This document shows positions 14,003 to 21,837 of a stretch of DNA of 25,495 nucleotides, in pieces; position 1 is the stretch's first letter; the number at the start of each line of letters is the position of its first letter. The stretch is from assembly GCA_019114885.1 (NCBI GenBank), contig DXEQ01000011.1:1-25495 (forward strand), in the 5' to 3' direction. This DNA comes from Candidatus Anaerobutyricum stercoripullorum. Its GTDB lineage: Bacteria > Bacillota > Clostridia > Lachnospirales > Lachnospiraceae. The translations under genes were made by a program, and so were the position numbers. A model generated the notes under the pieces. It was not told the DNA's origin and searched no databases. It saw only the letters and a list, made by a program, of their open reading frames with translations.

Positions 14003-15145
14003 ATGAAAAAAGCAGTACAGTTTGGCGCAGGAAATATCGGACGTGGATTTATCGGAGCGCTGCTCAGCCAGTCCGGATATCATGTGGTGTTTGCGGACGT
14101 GGTGGACGCCATCATCGATAAGATCAACGAAGATAAGACATATACCGTACACGTGATGGACGTGGAGTGCGAGGACCAGAAGATTGAGGATATCAGCGGC
14201 GTCAATTCCACAACGCCGGAGGCAGTCGATGAGATCGCCACAGCGGATCTGGTGACCACTGCCGTTGGTCTTGTGATCTTGCCGCGCATCGCTCCGACCA
14301 TCGCGCGTGCCATCGAGAAACGTATGGCTGAGGGCGTGAAAGAGCCGATGAACATCATCGCCTGCGAGAACGCCATCCGCGGAACTTCCCAGTTAAAGAA
14401 AGCGGTTTATGAGAACTTAAGCGACGAGGGCAAAGCGTTTGCTGACGAGTATGTGGGATTCCCGGACTGTGCCGTTGACAGAATCGTACCTCCGGTTAAG
14501 AGCGATAACTTCATCGACGTGGTCGTTGAGACCTACTATGAGTGGGATGTAGAGCGCTCCGGCTTCAAGGGCGAGATCCCAGAGATCACAGGAATGACTC
14601 TGGTGGATAACCTGATGGCATACATTGAGCGGAAGCTCTTCACACTGAATACCGGTCACTGCATCACCGCTTATCTCGGAACACTGTGGGGATTCCCGAC
14701 CATCGACAAGGCGATCGAGGACGAGAAGATCTACGGCATCGTATCCGCAGCCATGAAAGAGAGCGGCGACGGCCTCATCAAAAAGCATGGTTTCGATCCG
14801 GAAAAACATGCCGCCTATATCAAGAAGATCATCGGACGTTTCAAAAACCCTTACCTGCAGGACGATGTGACCCGTGTCGGCCGTGAGCCGCTTCGTAAGC
14901 TGAGCCCGACAGACCGTCTCATCAGCCCGCTGACCACCGCTTACGGATACGGACTTCCGGTGGATCATCTGCTGGTTGGTGTGGGCGCAGCGCTGCATTA
15001 CAACAATCCGGAAGATAAGCAGAGCGTGGAGCTGCAGGAGAAGATCGCGGCCAAAGGCGTTCGCGAGGCAGCAGCCGAGGTGACAGGACTTACCGACGCA
15101 AAACTGCTGGATGCCATCGTGGAGGAGTATAATAAATTAAGCTAA
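14003..15145 (+). CDS. mtlD: Mannitol-1-phosphate 5-dehydrogenase
   Basis: MtlD oxidises mannitol-1-phosphate to fructose-6-phosphate with NAD+ in the cytoplasm, joining mannitol to glycolysis. The 380 residues start with the Rossmann motif G8-A-G-N-I-G-R-G. Family segments are plain: LVTTAVG, IIACEN, VGFPDCAVDRIVPP, LFTLNTGHCITAYLG and the catalytic-domain lysine region GLIKKHGFD. Close similarity to Escherichia coli MtlD is visible along the whole length. The ATG at 14003 is chosen because GAGGAG lies seven bases upstream; an in-frame codon 60 bases earlier has no site. A TATAAT at 13955-13960 could give mtlD some separate transcription, but its -35 is poor. The gene sits downstream of mtlA as expected. 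Confidence 0.97.
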   Translation: MKKAVQFGAGNIGRGFIGALLSQSGYHVVFADVVDAIIDKINEDKTYTVHVMDVECEDQKIEDISGVNSTTPEAVDEIATADLVTTAVGLVILPRIAPTIARAIEKRMAEGVKEPMNIIACENAIRGTSQLKKAVYENLSDEGKAFADEYVGFPDCAVDRIVPPVKSDNFIDVVVETYYEWDVERSGFKGEIPEITGMTLVDNLMAYIERKLFTLNTGHCITAYLGTLWGFPTIDKAIEDEKIYGIVSAAMKESGDGLIKKHGFDPEKHAAYIKKIIGRFKNPYLQDDVTRVGREPLRKLSPTDRLISPLTTAYGYGLPVDHLLVGVGAALHYNNPEDKQSVELQEKIAAKGVREAAAEVTGLTDAKLLDAIVEEYNKLS

Positions 15146-15193
15146 ACCTGGGATTCTCTGAAAAATGACAGAAAATCGACGCATGATTTATCC

Positions 15194-15222
15194 TTGCCTT
15201 TTGGATACCATCGTGATACATT
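15194..15222 (+). promoter_or_regulatory. glmS promoter
   Basis: TTGCCT (15194-15199), 17 bases, TACATT (15217-15222). It starts 36 bases before the ATG of glmS, so any leader is under 30 bases and there is no room for a glmS ribozyme. AAAGGAGA lies close before the start. Confidence 0.55.
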
Positions 15223-15258
15223 TGTTAATGCATAATTATAAGAAAAGGAGACAGGAAT

Positions 15259-17100
15259 ATGTGTGGAATTGTTGGATATACAGGTAAGGAAGCCGCTGCG
15301 CCGATCATTCTGAACGGTTTGTCCAGGCTGGAATACAGGGGATATGATTCGGCTGGTATGGCGACCTTTAACGAAAAGACAAACGAGATCGAGATTGCAA
15401 AGACAAAAGGACGGCTTAAGAACCTCGTGGAGAAGACGGATGACGGAAAGGGCATGCCTGGGGGGTGCGGCATCGGCCACACCCGTTGGGCAACTCACGG
15501 CGTGCCTTCCAAGACCAACGCGCATCCGCACTGCAGCGATGGCAGGATGGTCGGTCTGGTGCATAACGGAATCATCGAGAATTATCAGGAACTGAAAGAG
15601 CATCTGATCCAGAAGGGATATACTTTCTATTCTGAGACAGATACGGAAGTGGTAACGAAGCTGATCGATTATTATTACGAAAAGACAGAGCACAATCCGC
15701 TGGAGAGTATGTCAAGCGCTCTTCTCCGGGTGCGCGGCTCCTACGCGCTGGGCATCCTGTTCAAAGACCGCCCGGGCGTCATCTACGCGGCAAGAAAGGA
15801 CAGTCCGCTGATCATCGGACAGAATGAGGACGGAGCGTTCATCGCTTCCGATGTACCGGCCATCCTTTCCTACACAAGAAATGTATACTATCTTGACAAT
15901 ATGGAGATGGCAGAACTCCATCCGGACAGCATCCGTTTTTTCAACATCGACAGGGATGAGATTGAAAAAGAGATGGTCACGATCAAATGGGACGCCGAGG
16001 CTGCGGAAAAGGGCGGATTCGAGCACTTCATGATGAAGGAGATCCACGAACAGCCAAAGGCAGTGAGAGATACCATCGGCGCGTACGCAAAAGACGGCGA
16101 TATCGATTTAAGCTCTCTCGGCATCAGCGACGAGCAGTTCAGGAACTTTAAGAAGGTCTTTATCGTAGCCTGCGGTTCCGCATACCACGTGGGTATGTCC
16201 GCGAAATATATCATGGAAGACCTGACGGACGTCATGGTAGAGGTGGATCTGGCCTCCGAATACCGCTACCGGAATCCGAAGCTCTCCGATGATACACTGG
16301 TGGTCATCATCTCCCAGTCCGGAGAGACTGCGGACAGTCTGGCAGCTCTCCGTCTGACGAAGGAGCGCGGCGTGAAGACGCTGGGTATCGTCAACGTAGT
16401 CGGCTCCAGTATCGCCAGAGAGGCAGATTATGTGATGTACACACTGGCCGGTCCGGAGATCGCCGTAGCCACCACGAAGGCATACAGCACACAGCTGATC
16501 TGTATGTACCTGCTGTCCATGTATATGGCAAAAGTGCGGGGCGAGATCGACGACACTGCCTTCCACGATATGGTGGAAGAGCTTGTACAGCTGCCGGATA
16601 AGATCGCGGAAGTGCTTGCCAATAAAGAGCGGATTCAGTGGTTTGCCAACAAGTTCGCGTCCGCGAGAGACATTTTCTTTATCGGCCGGGGACTGGATTA
16701 CGCCATCTGTCAGGAAGGAAGCCTGAAGATGAAGGAGATCAGTTACGTTCATTCCGAGGCTTACGCTGCGGGCGAGTTAAAACACGGAACCATCAGCCTG
16801 ATCGAGGACGGAACATTGGTAGTCGGGCTGCTGACACAGAGCAATCTGTCCGAGAAGACGCTCAGCAACATGCAGGAAGTGAAGAGCCGCGGCGCCTATC
16901 TGATGGGTGTGACGGAGAACGGCAATTATTATCTTGAGGACATGGTGGACTTTGTGGTCTACACACCGAAGACCGACCCGCATTTCACCACCAGCGTGGC
17001 CATCGTGCCGCTGCAGCTGATGGGCTATTATGTGAGTGTGGCAAGAGGTCTTGACGTGGATAAGCCGAGAAACCTGGCCAAGAGCGTTACAGTAGAATAG
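15259..17100 (+). CDS. glmS: Glutamine-fructose-6-phosphate aminotransferase (isomerizing)
   Basis: GlmS makes glucosamine-6-phosphate from fructose-6-phosphate and glutamine, the first step of UDP-GlcNAc synthesis. The 613 residues start M-C2-G-I, where Cys2 is the glutaminase nucleophile after Met removal. EYRGYDSAG, GHTRWATHG and HNGIIENY follow in the glutaminase half. The isomerase half has two SIS domains with VACGSAYHVG, SQSGETADS and HSEAYAAGELKHG, and ends KPRNLAKSVTVE. It lies 113 bases after mtlD, whose product supplies its substrate. The upstream gap lacks the glmS ribozyme found in many Firmicutes, so it should not be controlled by that route here. A terminator follows at 17115. 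AAAAGGAGAC is the ribosome site. Confidence 0.98.
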   Translation: MCGIVGYTGKEAAAPIILNGLSRLEYRGYDSAGMATFNEKTNEIEIAKTKGRLKNLVEKTDDGKGMPGGCGIGHTRWATHGVPSKTNAHPHCSDGRMVGLVHNGIIENYQELKEHLIQKGYTFYSETDTEVVTKLIDYYYEKTEHNPLESMSSALLRVRGSYALGILFKDRPGVIYAARKDSPLIIGQNEDGAFIASDVPAILSYTRNVYYLDNMEMAELHPDSIRFFNIDRDEIEKEMVTIKWDAEAAEKGGFEHFMMKEIHEQPKAVRDTIGAYAKDGDIDLSSLGISDEQFRNFKKVFIVACGSAYHVGMSAKYIMEDLTDVMVEVDLASEYRYRNPKLSDDTLVVIISQSGETADSLAALRLTKERGVKTLGIVNVVGSSIAREADYVMYTLAGPEIAVATTKAYSTQLICMYLLSMYMAKVRGEIDDTAFHDMVEELVQLPDKIAEVLANKERIQWFANKFASARDIFFIGRGLDYAICQEGSLKMKEISYVHSEAYAAGELKHGTISLIEDGTLVVGLLTQSNLSEKTLSNMQEVKSRGAYLMGVTENGNYYLEDMVDFVVYTPKTDPHFTTSVAIVPLQLMGYYVSVARGLDVDKPRNLAKSVTVE

Positions 17101-17114
17101 TTATGGATCATGTG

Positions 17115-17157
17115 CCGTCAGGGTGGTACCTTTGGACCCTGGCGGCCCTCTTTTTTT
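17115..17157 (+). terminator. glmS terminator carrying an orphan T-box-like core
   Basis: CCGTCAGGGT (17115-17124) pairs with ACCCTGGCGG (17136-17145), followed by CCCTC and seven Ts. Inside, AGGGTGGTACC (17120-17130) matches 11 bases of the T-box core AGGGTGGNACCGCG, and its AGGG pairs with CCCT as in a T-box terminator. Stem I and a specifier would have to lie inside glmS, so a working T-box is not supported. It is read as a glmS terminator, possibly the remnant of a thrS T-box. Confidence 0.75.
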
Positions 17158-17223
17158 GCGCGCCGGGAAAATGTGGCCGGAAAAGGGAGAGAGGCTTAAG
17201 GGATACGCTCTTTAAAAATGCGG

Positions 17224-17252
17224 TTGAACGCTGACGATTTATTTGATAGAAT
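17224..17252 (+). promoter_or_regulatory. thrS promoter
   Basis: TTGAAC (17224-17229), 17 bases, TAGAAT (17247-17252). It lies downstream of the T-box-like hairpin and gives a leader of only about 55 bases, so the T-box core is outside this transcript. Confidence 0.65.
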
Positions 17253-17312
17253 AAGCCGTAGTAAAAATTGTTTTTGCAAGATAATATAGAAACATACACA
17301 AGGAGAGAGAAC

Positions 17313-19280
17313 ATGATTATTCGTTTAAAAGATGGTTCTGAAAAAGAATATAATCAGCCGATGTCCGTTCTGGACATCGCAAAAGATATCAGTGAAGGAC
17401 TTGCCAGGAATGCCTGCGCCGGAGAGGTGAACGGGGAGACCGTTGATCTGCGCACGGTGCTGGATCAGGACTGCGAGTTAAATATCCTGACTTTCCAGGA
17501 TGACAAGGGCAAGCTGGCCTTCCGCCACACCGCTTCCCACGTGCTGGCACAGGCAGTGAAGCGTCTCTATCCGGAGGCGAAGCTGGCCATCGGACCGGCC
17601 ATCGAGGAAGGTTTCTACTATGATTTTGACATGGCGCCGCTCTCCAGAGAGGATCTGGATGCCATCGAAAAAGAGATGAAGAAGGTCATCAAGGAGAACC
17701 CGGCTATCGAGCGCTTCGAGCTGCCGAGAGAGGAAGCCATCGCGTTCATGAAGGAGAAGGACGAGCCGTACAAGGTGGAGCTCATCGAAGATCTGCCGGA
17801 GGACGCGGTCATCAGCTTCTACCGTCAGGGAGACTTCACCGACCTGTGTGCCGGCCCGCATCTGATGAATCTGAAGAATATCAAGGCGTTCAAGCTCACT
17901 TCCTCCTCCGGAGCTTACTGGAGAGGAGACGAGCATAACAAGATGCTCACCCGTATCTACGGTACTGCCTACACAAAGAAGGCCGACCTGGAAGAGCGCC
18001 TTAAGTATCTCGAGGAGATCAAGCTCCGCGACCACAACCGTCTGGGACGGGAGATGGAGCTGTTTACCACCGTGGACGTGATCGGACAGGGACTGCCGCT
18101 GCTGCTGCCGAAGGGTGCCAAGATCATCCAGACGCTGCAGAGATGGATTGAGGACCTGGAGGATAACGAGTGGGGCTATGTCCGTACTAAGACACCCCTG
18201 ATGGCAAAGAGCGACCTCTATAAGATCTCCGGACACTGGGATCATTATAAAGAAGGTATGTTTGTGCTGGGTGACGAGGAGAAGGACAAGGAAGTGCTGG
18301 CACTCCGCCCAATGACCTGCCCGTTCCAGTATTACTGCTATAAGAATACCCAGAAGTCTTACCGCGACCTGCCATACCGCATGAGCGAGACTTCCACCCT
18401 GTTCCGTAACGAGGATTCCGGTGAGATGCACGGACTGACCCGTGTCCGTCAGTTTACCATCTCCGAGGGACATCTGATCATCCGTCCGGATCAGGCCAAC
18501 GAGGAGCTGACCAACTGCCTGAAGCTGGCACAGTACTGTCTGACCGTGCTGGGCGTGCAGGACGATGTGACTTACCGTCTGTCCAAGTGGGACCCGAACA
18601 ACAAAGAGAAGTATCTGGGCGACGATGAATACTGGGAGAGTACCCAGGATCAGATCCGCCACATCCTTGTGGAGTCCGGCGTGCCGTTTGTGGAGGCGGA
18701 CGGAGAGGCTGCCTTCTACGGACCGAAGATCGATATCCAGGCGAAGAACGTCTATGGCAAGGAAGACACCATGATCACCATTCAGTTAGACTGCGCCATC
18801 GCGGAGAACTTCGATATGTACTATATTGACCAGAATGGAGACAAGCAGCGTCCGTACGTTATCCACAGAACGTCCATGGGCTGCTATGAGAGAACGCTGG
18901 CATGGCTCATCGAGAAATATGCCGGCAAGTTCCCGACCTGGCTCTGCCCGGAGCAGGTGCGCGTGCTGCCAATCTCTGAGAAGTATGCGGATTATGCCGA
19001 AGAGGTCAATAAAGAATTAAAGAGAAACGGTATCTTAAGTACCGTGGATAACCGTTCCGAGAAGATCGGCTACAAGATCCGTGAGGCCCGCCTTGCCAAG
19101 CTGCCATACATGCTGGTTGTGGGCGCGAAAGAGCAGGAAGAAGGCACGGTTTCCGTGAGAAGCCGTTTTGCCGGGGACGAAGGACAGAAACCATTGTCCG
19201 AGTTCATCAGCGCCATCTGCGAGGAGATCCGCACCAAGGAGATCCGCAAAGAGGAAGTGCCGGAAGAGAATCAGAAATAA
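17313..19280 (+). CDS. thrS: Threonyl-tRNA synthetase
   Basis: ThrS charges tRNA-Thr and removes mischarged Ser. The 655 residues run: TGS domain (about 1-62), N2 editing domain with H72-x3-H76 and C179-x3-H183, class II catalytic core, and the C-terminal anticodon-binding domain (about 550-640). Zinc ligands are C336 in MTCPF, H387 in FTISEGH and H518 in VIHRT. Motif 2 is RNEDSGEMHGLTRVRQF. The sequence FTISEGH differs from the FTQDDAH common in other bacterial ThrRS, but keeps the metal His. Start: ATG 17313 with AAGGAGAG at 17300-17307; an upstream in-frame codon is not used. The promoter at 17224 gives a short leader without a complete T-box. A terminator follows. Confidence 0.97.
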   Translation: MIIRLKDGSEKEYNQPMSVLDIAKDISEGLARNACAGEVNGETVDLRTVLDQDCELNILTFQDDKGKLAFRHTASHVLAQAVKRLYPEAKLAIGPAIEEGFYYDFDMAPLSREDLDAIEKEMKKVIKENPAIERFELPREEAIAFMKEKDEPYKVELIEDLPEDAVISFYRQGDFTDLCAGPHLMNLKNIKAFKLTSSSGAYWRGDEHNKMLTRIYGTAYTKKADLEERLKYLEEIKLRDHNRLGREMELFTTVDVIGQGLPLLLPKGAKIIQTLQRWIEDLEDNEWGYVRTKTPLMAKSDLYKISGHWDHYKEGMFVLGDEEKDKEVLALRPMTCPFQYYCYKNTQKSYRDLPYRMSETSTLFRNEDSGEMHGLTRVRQFTISEGHLIIRPDQANEELTNCLKLAQYCLTVLGVQDDVTYRLSKWDPNNKEKYLGDDEYWESTQDQIRHILVESGVPFVEADGEAAFYGPKIDIQAKNVYGKEDTMITIQLDCAIAENFDMYYIDQNGDKQRPYVIHRTSMGCYERTLAWLIEKYAGKFPTWLCPEQVRVLPISEKYADYAEEVNKELKRNGILSTVDNRSEKIGYKIREARLAKLPYMLVVGAKEQEEGTVSVRSRFAGDEGQKPLSEFISAICEEIRTKEIRKEEVPEENQK

Positions 19281-19290
19281 TAAAAGATGC

Positions 19291-19331
19291 GGCGCTCACC
19301 CGCGGATGCGATGCATAACACGGTGAGTGCC
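19291..19331 (+). other. Stem-loop after thrS
   Basis: GGCGCTCACC (19291-19300) and GGTGAGTGCC (19322-19331) form a 10-bp stem (one G-T) with a 21-base loop. No T-run follows, so it may protect the thrS 3' end before the terminator at 19361. Confidence 0.55.
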
Positions 19332-19360
19332 CGCAGTATATAACATGCAATACGAGCAAT

Positions 19361-19400
19361 AAAAAAGCGCTCGGGAAAGAGATTTCCCGGGCGTTTTTTT
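19361..19400. terminator. Bidirectional terminator between thrS and metF
   Basis: CGCTCGGGAAA (19368-19378) pairs with TTTCCCGGGCG (19383-19393) around GAGA, with six As on the left and seven Ts on the right. It can end thrS on the plus strand and metF on the minus strand. Confidence 0.88.
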
Positions 19401-19438
19401 ATTTTACAGGAATGGAATTGTTACAGGAACGTCATTGC

Positions 19439-20290
19439 CTATAAGGCCGCGCAGATATCCCGCGCCACGTCGGCATGATTCATGGTGTAGATGTGGATGC
19501 CGTCCACACCCCGTTCCCGCAGCTCCCGAATCTGGGTGATGGCGTAGTCGATGCCGGCCTTTCGCATGTCTTCCGGACTGTCCTGATAGCGGGCCAGCAG
19601 GTCGGCCATGGCCTTCGGCACGCTGGCGCCGGAGAGGTTGATGGTGGTTCCGATCATTTTCGCGCTGGTGATCGGCATGATGCCCGCCTCGATCGGTACG
19701 TCGATCCCGGCCCTTTCGCACATTTCCAGAAAACGATAGAAGATCTCGTTGTCAAAGAAGAGCTGGCTGATCAGAAAGTCCGCTCCCTGCTCCACCTTAT
19801 GTTTCAGAAAATGTATATCCTCCTCCATGGTGGCCGCCTCAAAATGTTTCTCCGGATAGCAGGCCCCGGCCACGGTGAAACCGGCCTCCTTCAGGGTCGG
19901 AATCAGTTCCGACGGGTGTTTGTACTCCCGGCCGGCAAAAGCTTCCTCGCTCATATCCGCCGGTTTATCCCCGCGCAGAGCCAGCACATTGTGGATACCC
20001 TTCTCCTGAAAGGCGCGGATGGTGGATAAGAAGCTGTCCTTCGTCAGAGCCGCGCAGGTCAGGTGGGCGATGCCCTCGATACCCAGCTGATTCTGGATGT
20101 AGGAGACGATCTCCGCCGTCTTTTTGCTGTTGCTGCCGCCCGCCCCGTAGGTGCAGCTGATGAAGGAAGGATGCAGTTCCTTTAAGGCGTCCAGTGTCTC
20201 GTACAAGTTCGGGAAACTCTCCCATTTTTTCGGCGGGAAGATCTCAAAAGAGATGCCCGAAGCCGATGAAAATATAGAGGTATGGTTCAT
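19439..20290 (-). CDS. metF: Methylenetetrahydrofolate reductase
   Basis: MetF reduces 5,10-methylene-THF to 5-methyl-THF for methionine synthesis and one-carbon metabolism. The 283 residues form the TIM barrel. SFEIFPPK holds the conserved Glu near the N terminus, followed by FISCTYGAGGS, HLTCA, LALRGDKP, FLISQLFFD and EAGIMPI, all typical of the family and of its FAD site. I chose ATG 20290, not the GTG nine bases earlier, because GGAG (20302-20299) overlaps the GTG and lies eight bases from the ATG. The stop is TAG. It faces thrS across a shared terminator and has no metabolic partner nearby. No MetV-like zinc protein was seen, though some anaerobes pair one with MetF. Confidence 0.95.
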   Translation of the reverse strand: MNHTSIFSSASGISFEIFPPKKWESFPNLYETLDALKELHPSFISCTYGAGGSNSKKTAEIVSYIQNQLGIEGIAHLTCAALTKDSFLSTIRAFQEKGIHNVLALRGDKPADMSEEAFAGREYKHPSELIPTLKEAGFTVAGACYPEKHFEAATMEEDIHFLKHKVEQGADFLISQLFFDNEIFYRFLEMCERAGIDVPIEAGIMPITSAKMIGTTINLSGASVPKAMADLLARYQDSPEDMRKAGIDYAITQIRELRERGVDGIHIYTMNHADVARDICAAL

Positions 20291-20461
20291 GATGCGCACT
20301 CCTTTTTGATTTTAAGTCTACTATTTTCGGTGAGGAATGGCAAGAAAAATGTACCGGCGGGAGAAAGCGGGGTCTGGTCATCACCATCATCGACAGCCTG
20401 GGCACAGACAAGGCCAAATCATAGAAAGAGCGGGAGAATTTCAACAATATGTTGCGTTTTC

Positions 20462-20567
20462 TTGCCAGCAAAATAGCTTTTTTTGTATATTATATGGACA
20501 ATCTACCAAGGAAACGCAGGAACAGCCCAATTTTTTCATAGATTAATACAGTGGATTGTGCTATAAT
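20462..20567 (+). promoter_or_regulatory. Two candidate promoters upstream of eutS
   Basis: The stronger is an extended -10, TGCTATAAT at 20559-20567, with no good -35; TATAAT is repeated at 20573. A second candidate is TTGCCA (20462-20467), 18 bases, TATATT (20486-20491). From the downstream one the eutS leader is about 260 bases. The interval 20300-20834 holds no convincing gene; it contains these promoters and the repeats described next. Confidence 0.5.
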
Positions 20568-20659
20568 CATTCTATAATGTCGGGAGGGTCTGTGCAGACA
20601 GAGCCTTCTGTCATGTGAACTCATCATAGAGTGGATGACGGATCTATCGTGGGATGACC

Positions 20660-20788
20660 GGCGCGGCAGACTGTTGTTTTTCATGGCGGGGCAGAGAGGA
20701 TCATAAGGCTTTTTGTCACGCGGGCGCGGCAGGAGTGTGGAACAGGGAGGCTCAAAGGGCCTTTTGTCACGCAGGCGCGGCAGGAGTG
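20660..20788 (+). repeat. Direct repeats in the eutS leader
   Basis: 31-base copies at 20707-20737 and 20758-20788 differ at two positions (GGCTTTTTGTCACG start, GGCAGGAGTG end) with a 51-base period. The core GGCGCGGCAG occurs a third time at 20660-20669. The copies are in the probable 5' leader of eutS and end 46 bases before its start. They could be protein binding sites on RNA or DNA, or paired hairpins. They do not match the ANTAR dual-hexaloop pattern known for eut leaders. Confidence 0.75.
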
Positions 20789-20834
20789 CCGGGGCAGTCC
20801 GACAGGATTAATATAGGATAAAGGAGCGGAAAAG

Positions 20835-21218
20835 ATGGATATTAGAGATTTATAGCCAAAGGATGCAGAAGGAAGACTTCGTATTATTCAGGAGACAGTA
20901 CCTGGAAGACAGATCACACTCGCTCATGTTGTGACAAGTCCGAAACCGATCGTTTATCGTAAGCTGGGCTTGAATCCGGATATCGATTTTGAGCGTTCCG
21001 CCATCGGAATCATCACGGTGACTCCAAGCGAGTCCGCCGTTATCGGCGCCGATATCGCGATCAAGAGCGGTGATGTTTACTTAGGTTTCGTTGACCGTTT
21101 CAGCGGAACACTGATTCTGACAGGACGTATTTCAGCAGTGGAATCTGCAGTACAGGCTGTCATTCATTACTTCCAGAATGATCTGGGATACGCTACCTGC
21201 CCTGTTACCAAGAAGTAA
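20835..21218 (+). pseudogene. eutS: EutS/PduU-type microcompartment shell protein with in-frame TAG at codon 7
   Basis: EutS proteins are BMC-domain shell subunits of ethanolamine or propanediol microcompartments. Reading from ATG 20835, with AAGGAG eight bases before it, gives MDIRDL, then TAG at 20853-20855, then PKDAEGRLRIIQETVPGRQ and the rest of a typical EutS: ITLAH, AIGIITVTPSESA, VYLGFVDRFSGTL and a VTKK end. The frame stays open to TAA at 21216. The fold starts at RIIQE, so the stop falls in the short N-terminal extension, and only GTG 20931, inside the fold, restarts the frame conventionally. A near-cognate ATT at 20883 behind AGAAGGAAG is possible. Five neighbouring genes end in TAG, so general TAG recoding is unlikely. 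Nonsense mutation, sequence error or an unusual start remain. Codons after the stop look under selection. Confidence 0.85.
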
Positions 21219-21229
21219 GGTGAGACTTT

Positions 21230-21748
21230 ATGCGTAAGATTATGTTTGTGGGTCGGAGTGAATCCGGAAAGACGACGATCATGCAGGCAATGAAGGGTGA
21301 GAAGATCACCTATCACAAGACCCAGTATGTCAATCATTACGATGTGATCATTGACACGCCGGGTGAGTATGCGGAGACAAAAGAACTGTCCGCCGCACTG
21401 GCAATCTATGGCTGCGAGGCAGATATTATCGGTCTGCTGATGAGCGCCACAGAGCCGTTTTCATTATATCCGCCAAATGTTGTTTCTGTCAGCAACCGGG
21501 AGGTTGTTGGTGTTGTGACCAAGATAGATCACTGGGCTGCCGATCCCGAACAGGCGGCCGAGTGGCTGCGGCTGGCCGGCTGCAAAAAGATATTCTTCAC
21601 AAGTGCTTACACGGGAGAAGGTATTGCAGATATATTGGAGTATCTCAAGGAACCGGTTGACGTTATCTCATGGGAGACTGCCAAGGCAGAATACGATAAA
21701 CTTGGGTTTGGACCAGGCGAGAGCGAAAAGCACACGCTGCGGATATGA
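21230..21748 (+). CDS. eutP: EutP/PduV-family GTPase
   Basis: EutP/PduV proteins are small P-loop GTPases or phosphotransferases tied to microcompartment operons; PduV is thought to affect shell placement, and EutP acetate kinase activity has been reported. The 172 residues show the Walker A G8-R-S-E-S-G-K-T, a switch Thr region HKTQYV, IDTPGEY as G3, VVTKIDH as G4 and TSAYTG as G5. All key residues are intact. The ATG follows eutS by 11 bases with AAGGTGAG overlapping its stop, so it is in the same transcript. The rest of a eut or pdu operon is absent: ung comes next. A premature stop upstream could reduce its expression by polarity. Confidence 0.9.
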   Translation: MRKIMFVGRSESGKTTIMQAMKGEKITYHKTQYVNHYDVIIDTPGEYAETKELSAALAIYGCEADIIGLLMSATEPFSLYPPNVVSVSNREVVGVVTKIDHWAADPEQAAEWLRLAGCKKIFFTSAYTGEGIADILEYLKEPVDVISWETAKAEYDKLGFGPGESEKHTLRI

Positions 21749-21808
21749 CGGAAGAGTCCTGAAGGTTTATGGCTTTAACTTACAGGCTTTCCGCCGTGGA
21801 GGGAGCAC

Positions 21809-21837
21809 TGGTCAACAGATAGAAAGACTGCTATAAT
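21809..21837 (+). promoter_or_regulatory. Candidate ung promoter inside the hairpin
   Basis: TGGTCA (21809-21814), 17 bases, TATAAT (21832-21837) preceded by TGC, an extended -10. Its -10 lies in the left arm of the long inverted repeat, so transcription would start in the loop. Confidence 0.5.

Noticed and set aside
17478..18662. A 394-codon minus-strand frame
   Set aside because: It is antisense to thrS and lacks any motif.
20300..20834. Cobalamin riboswitch or EutV (ANTAR) hairpins in the eutS leader
   Set aside because: No B12-box sequence was found, and the small hairpin near 20590-20610 lacks the A1/G4 hexaloop pattern.
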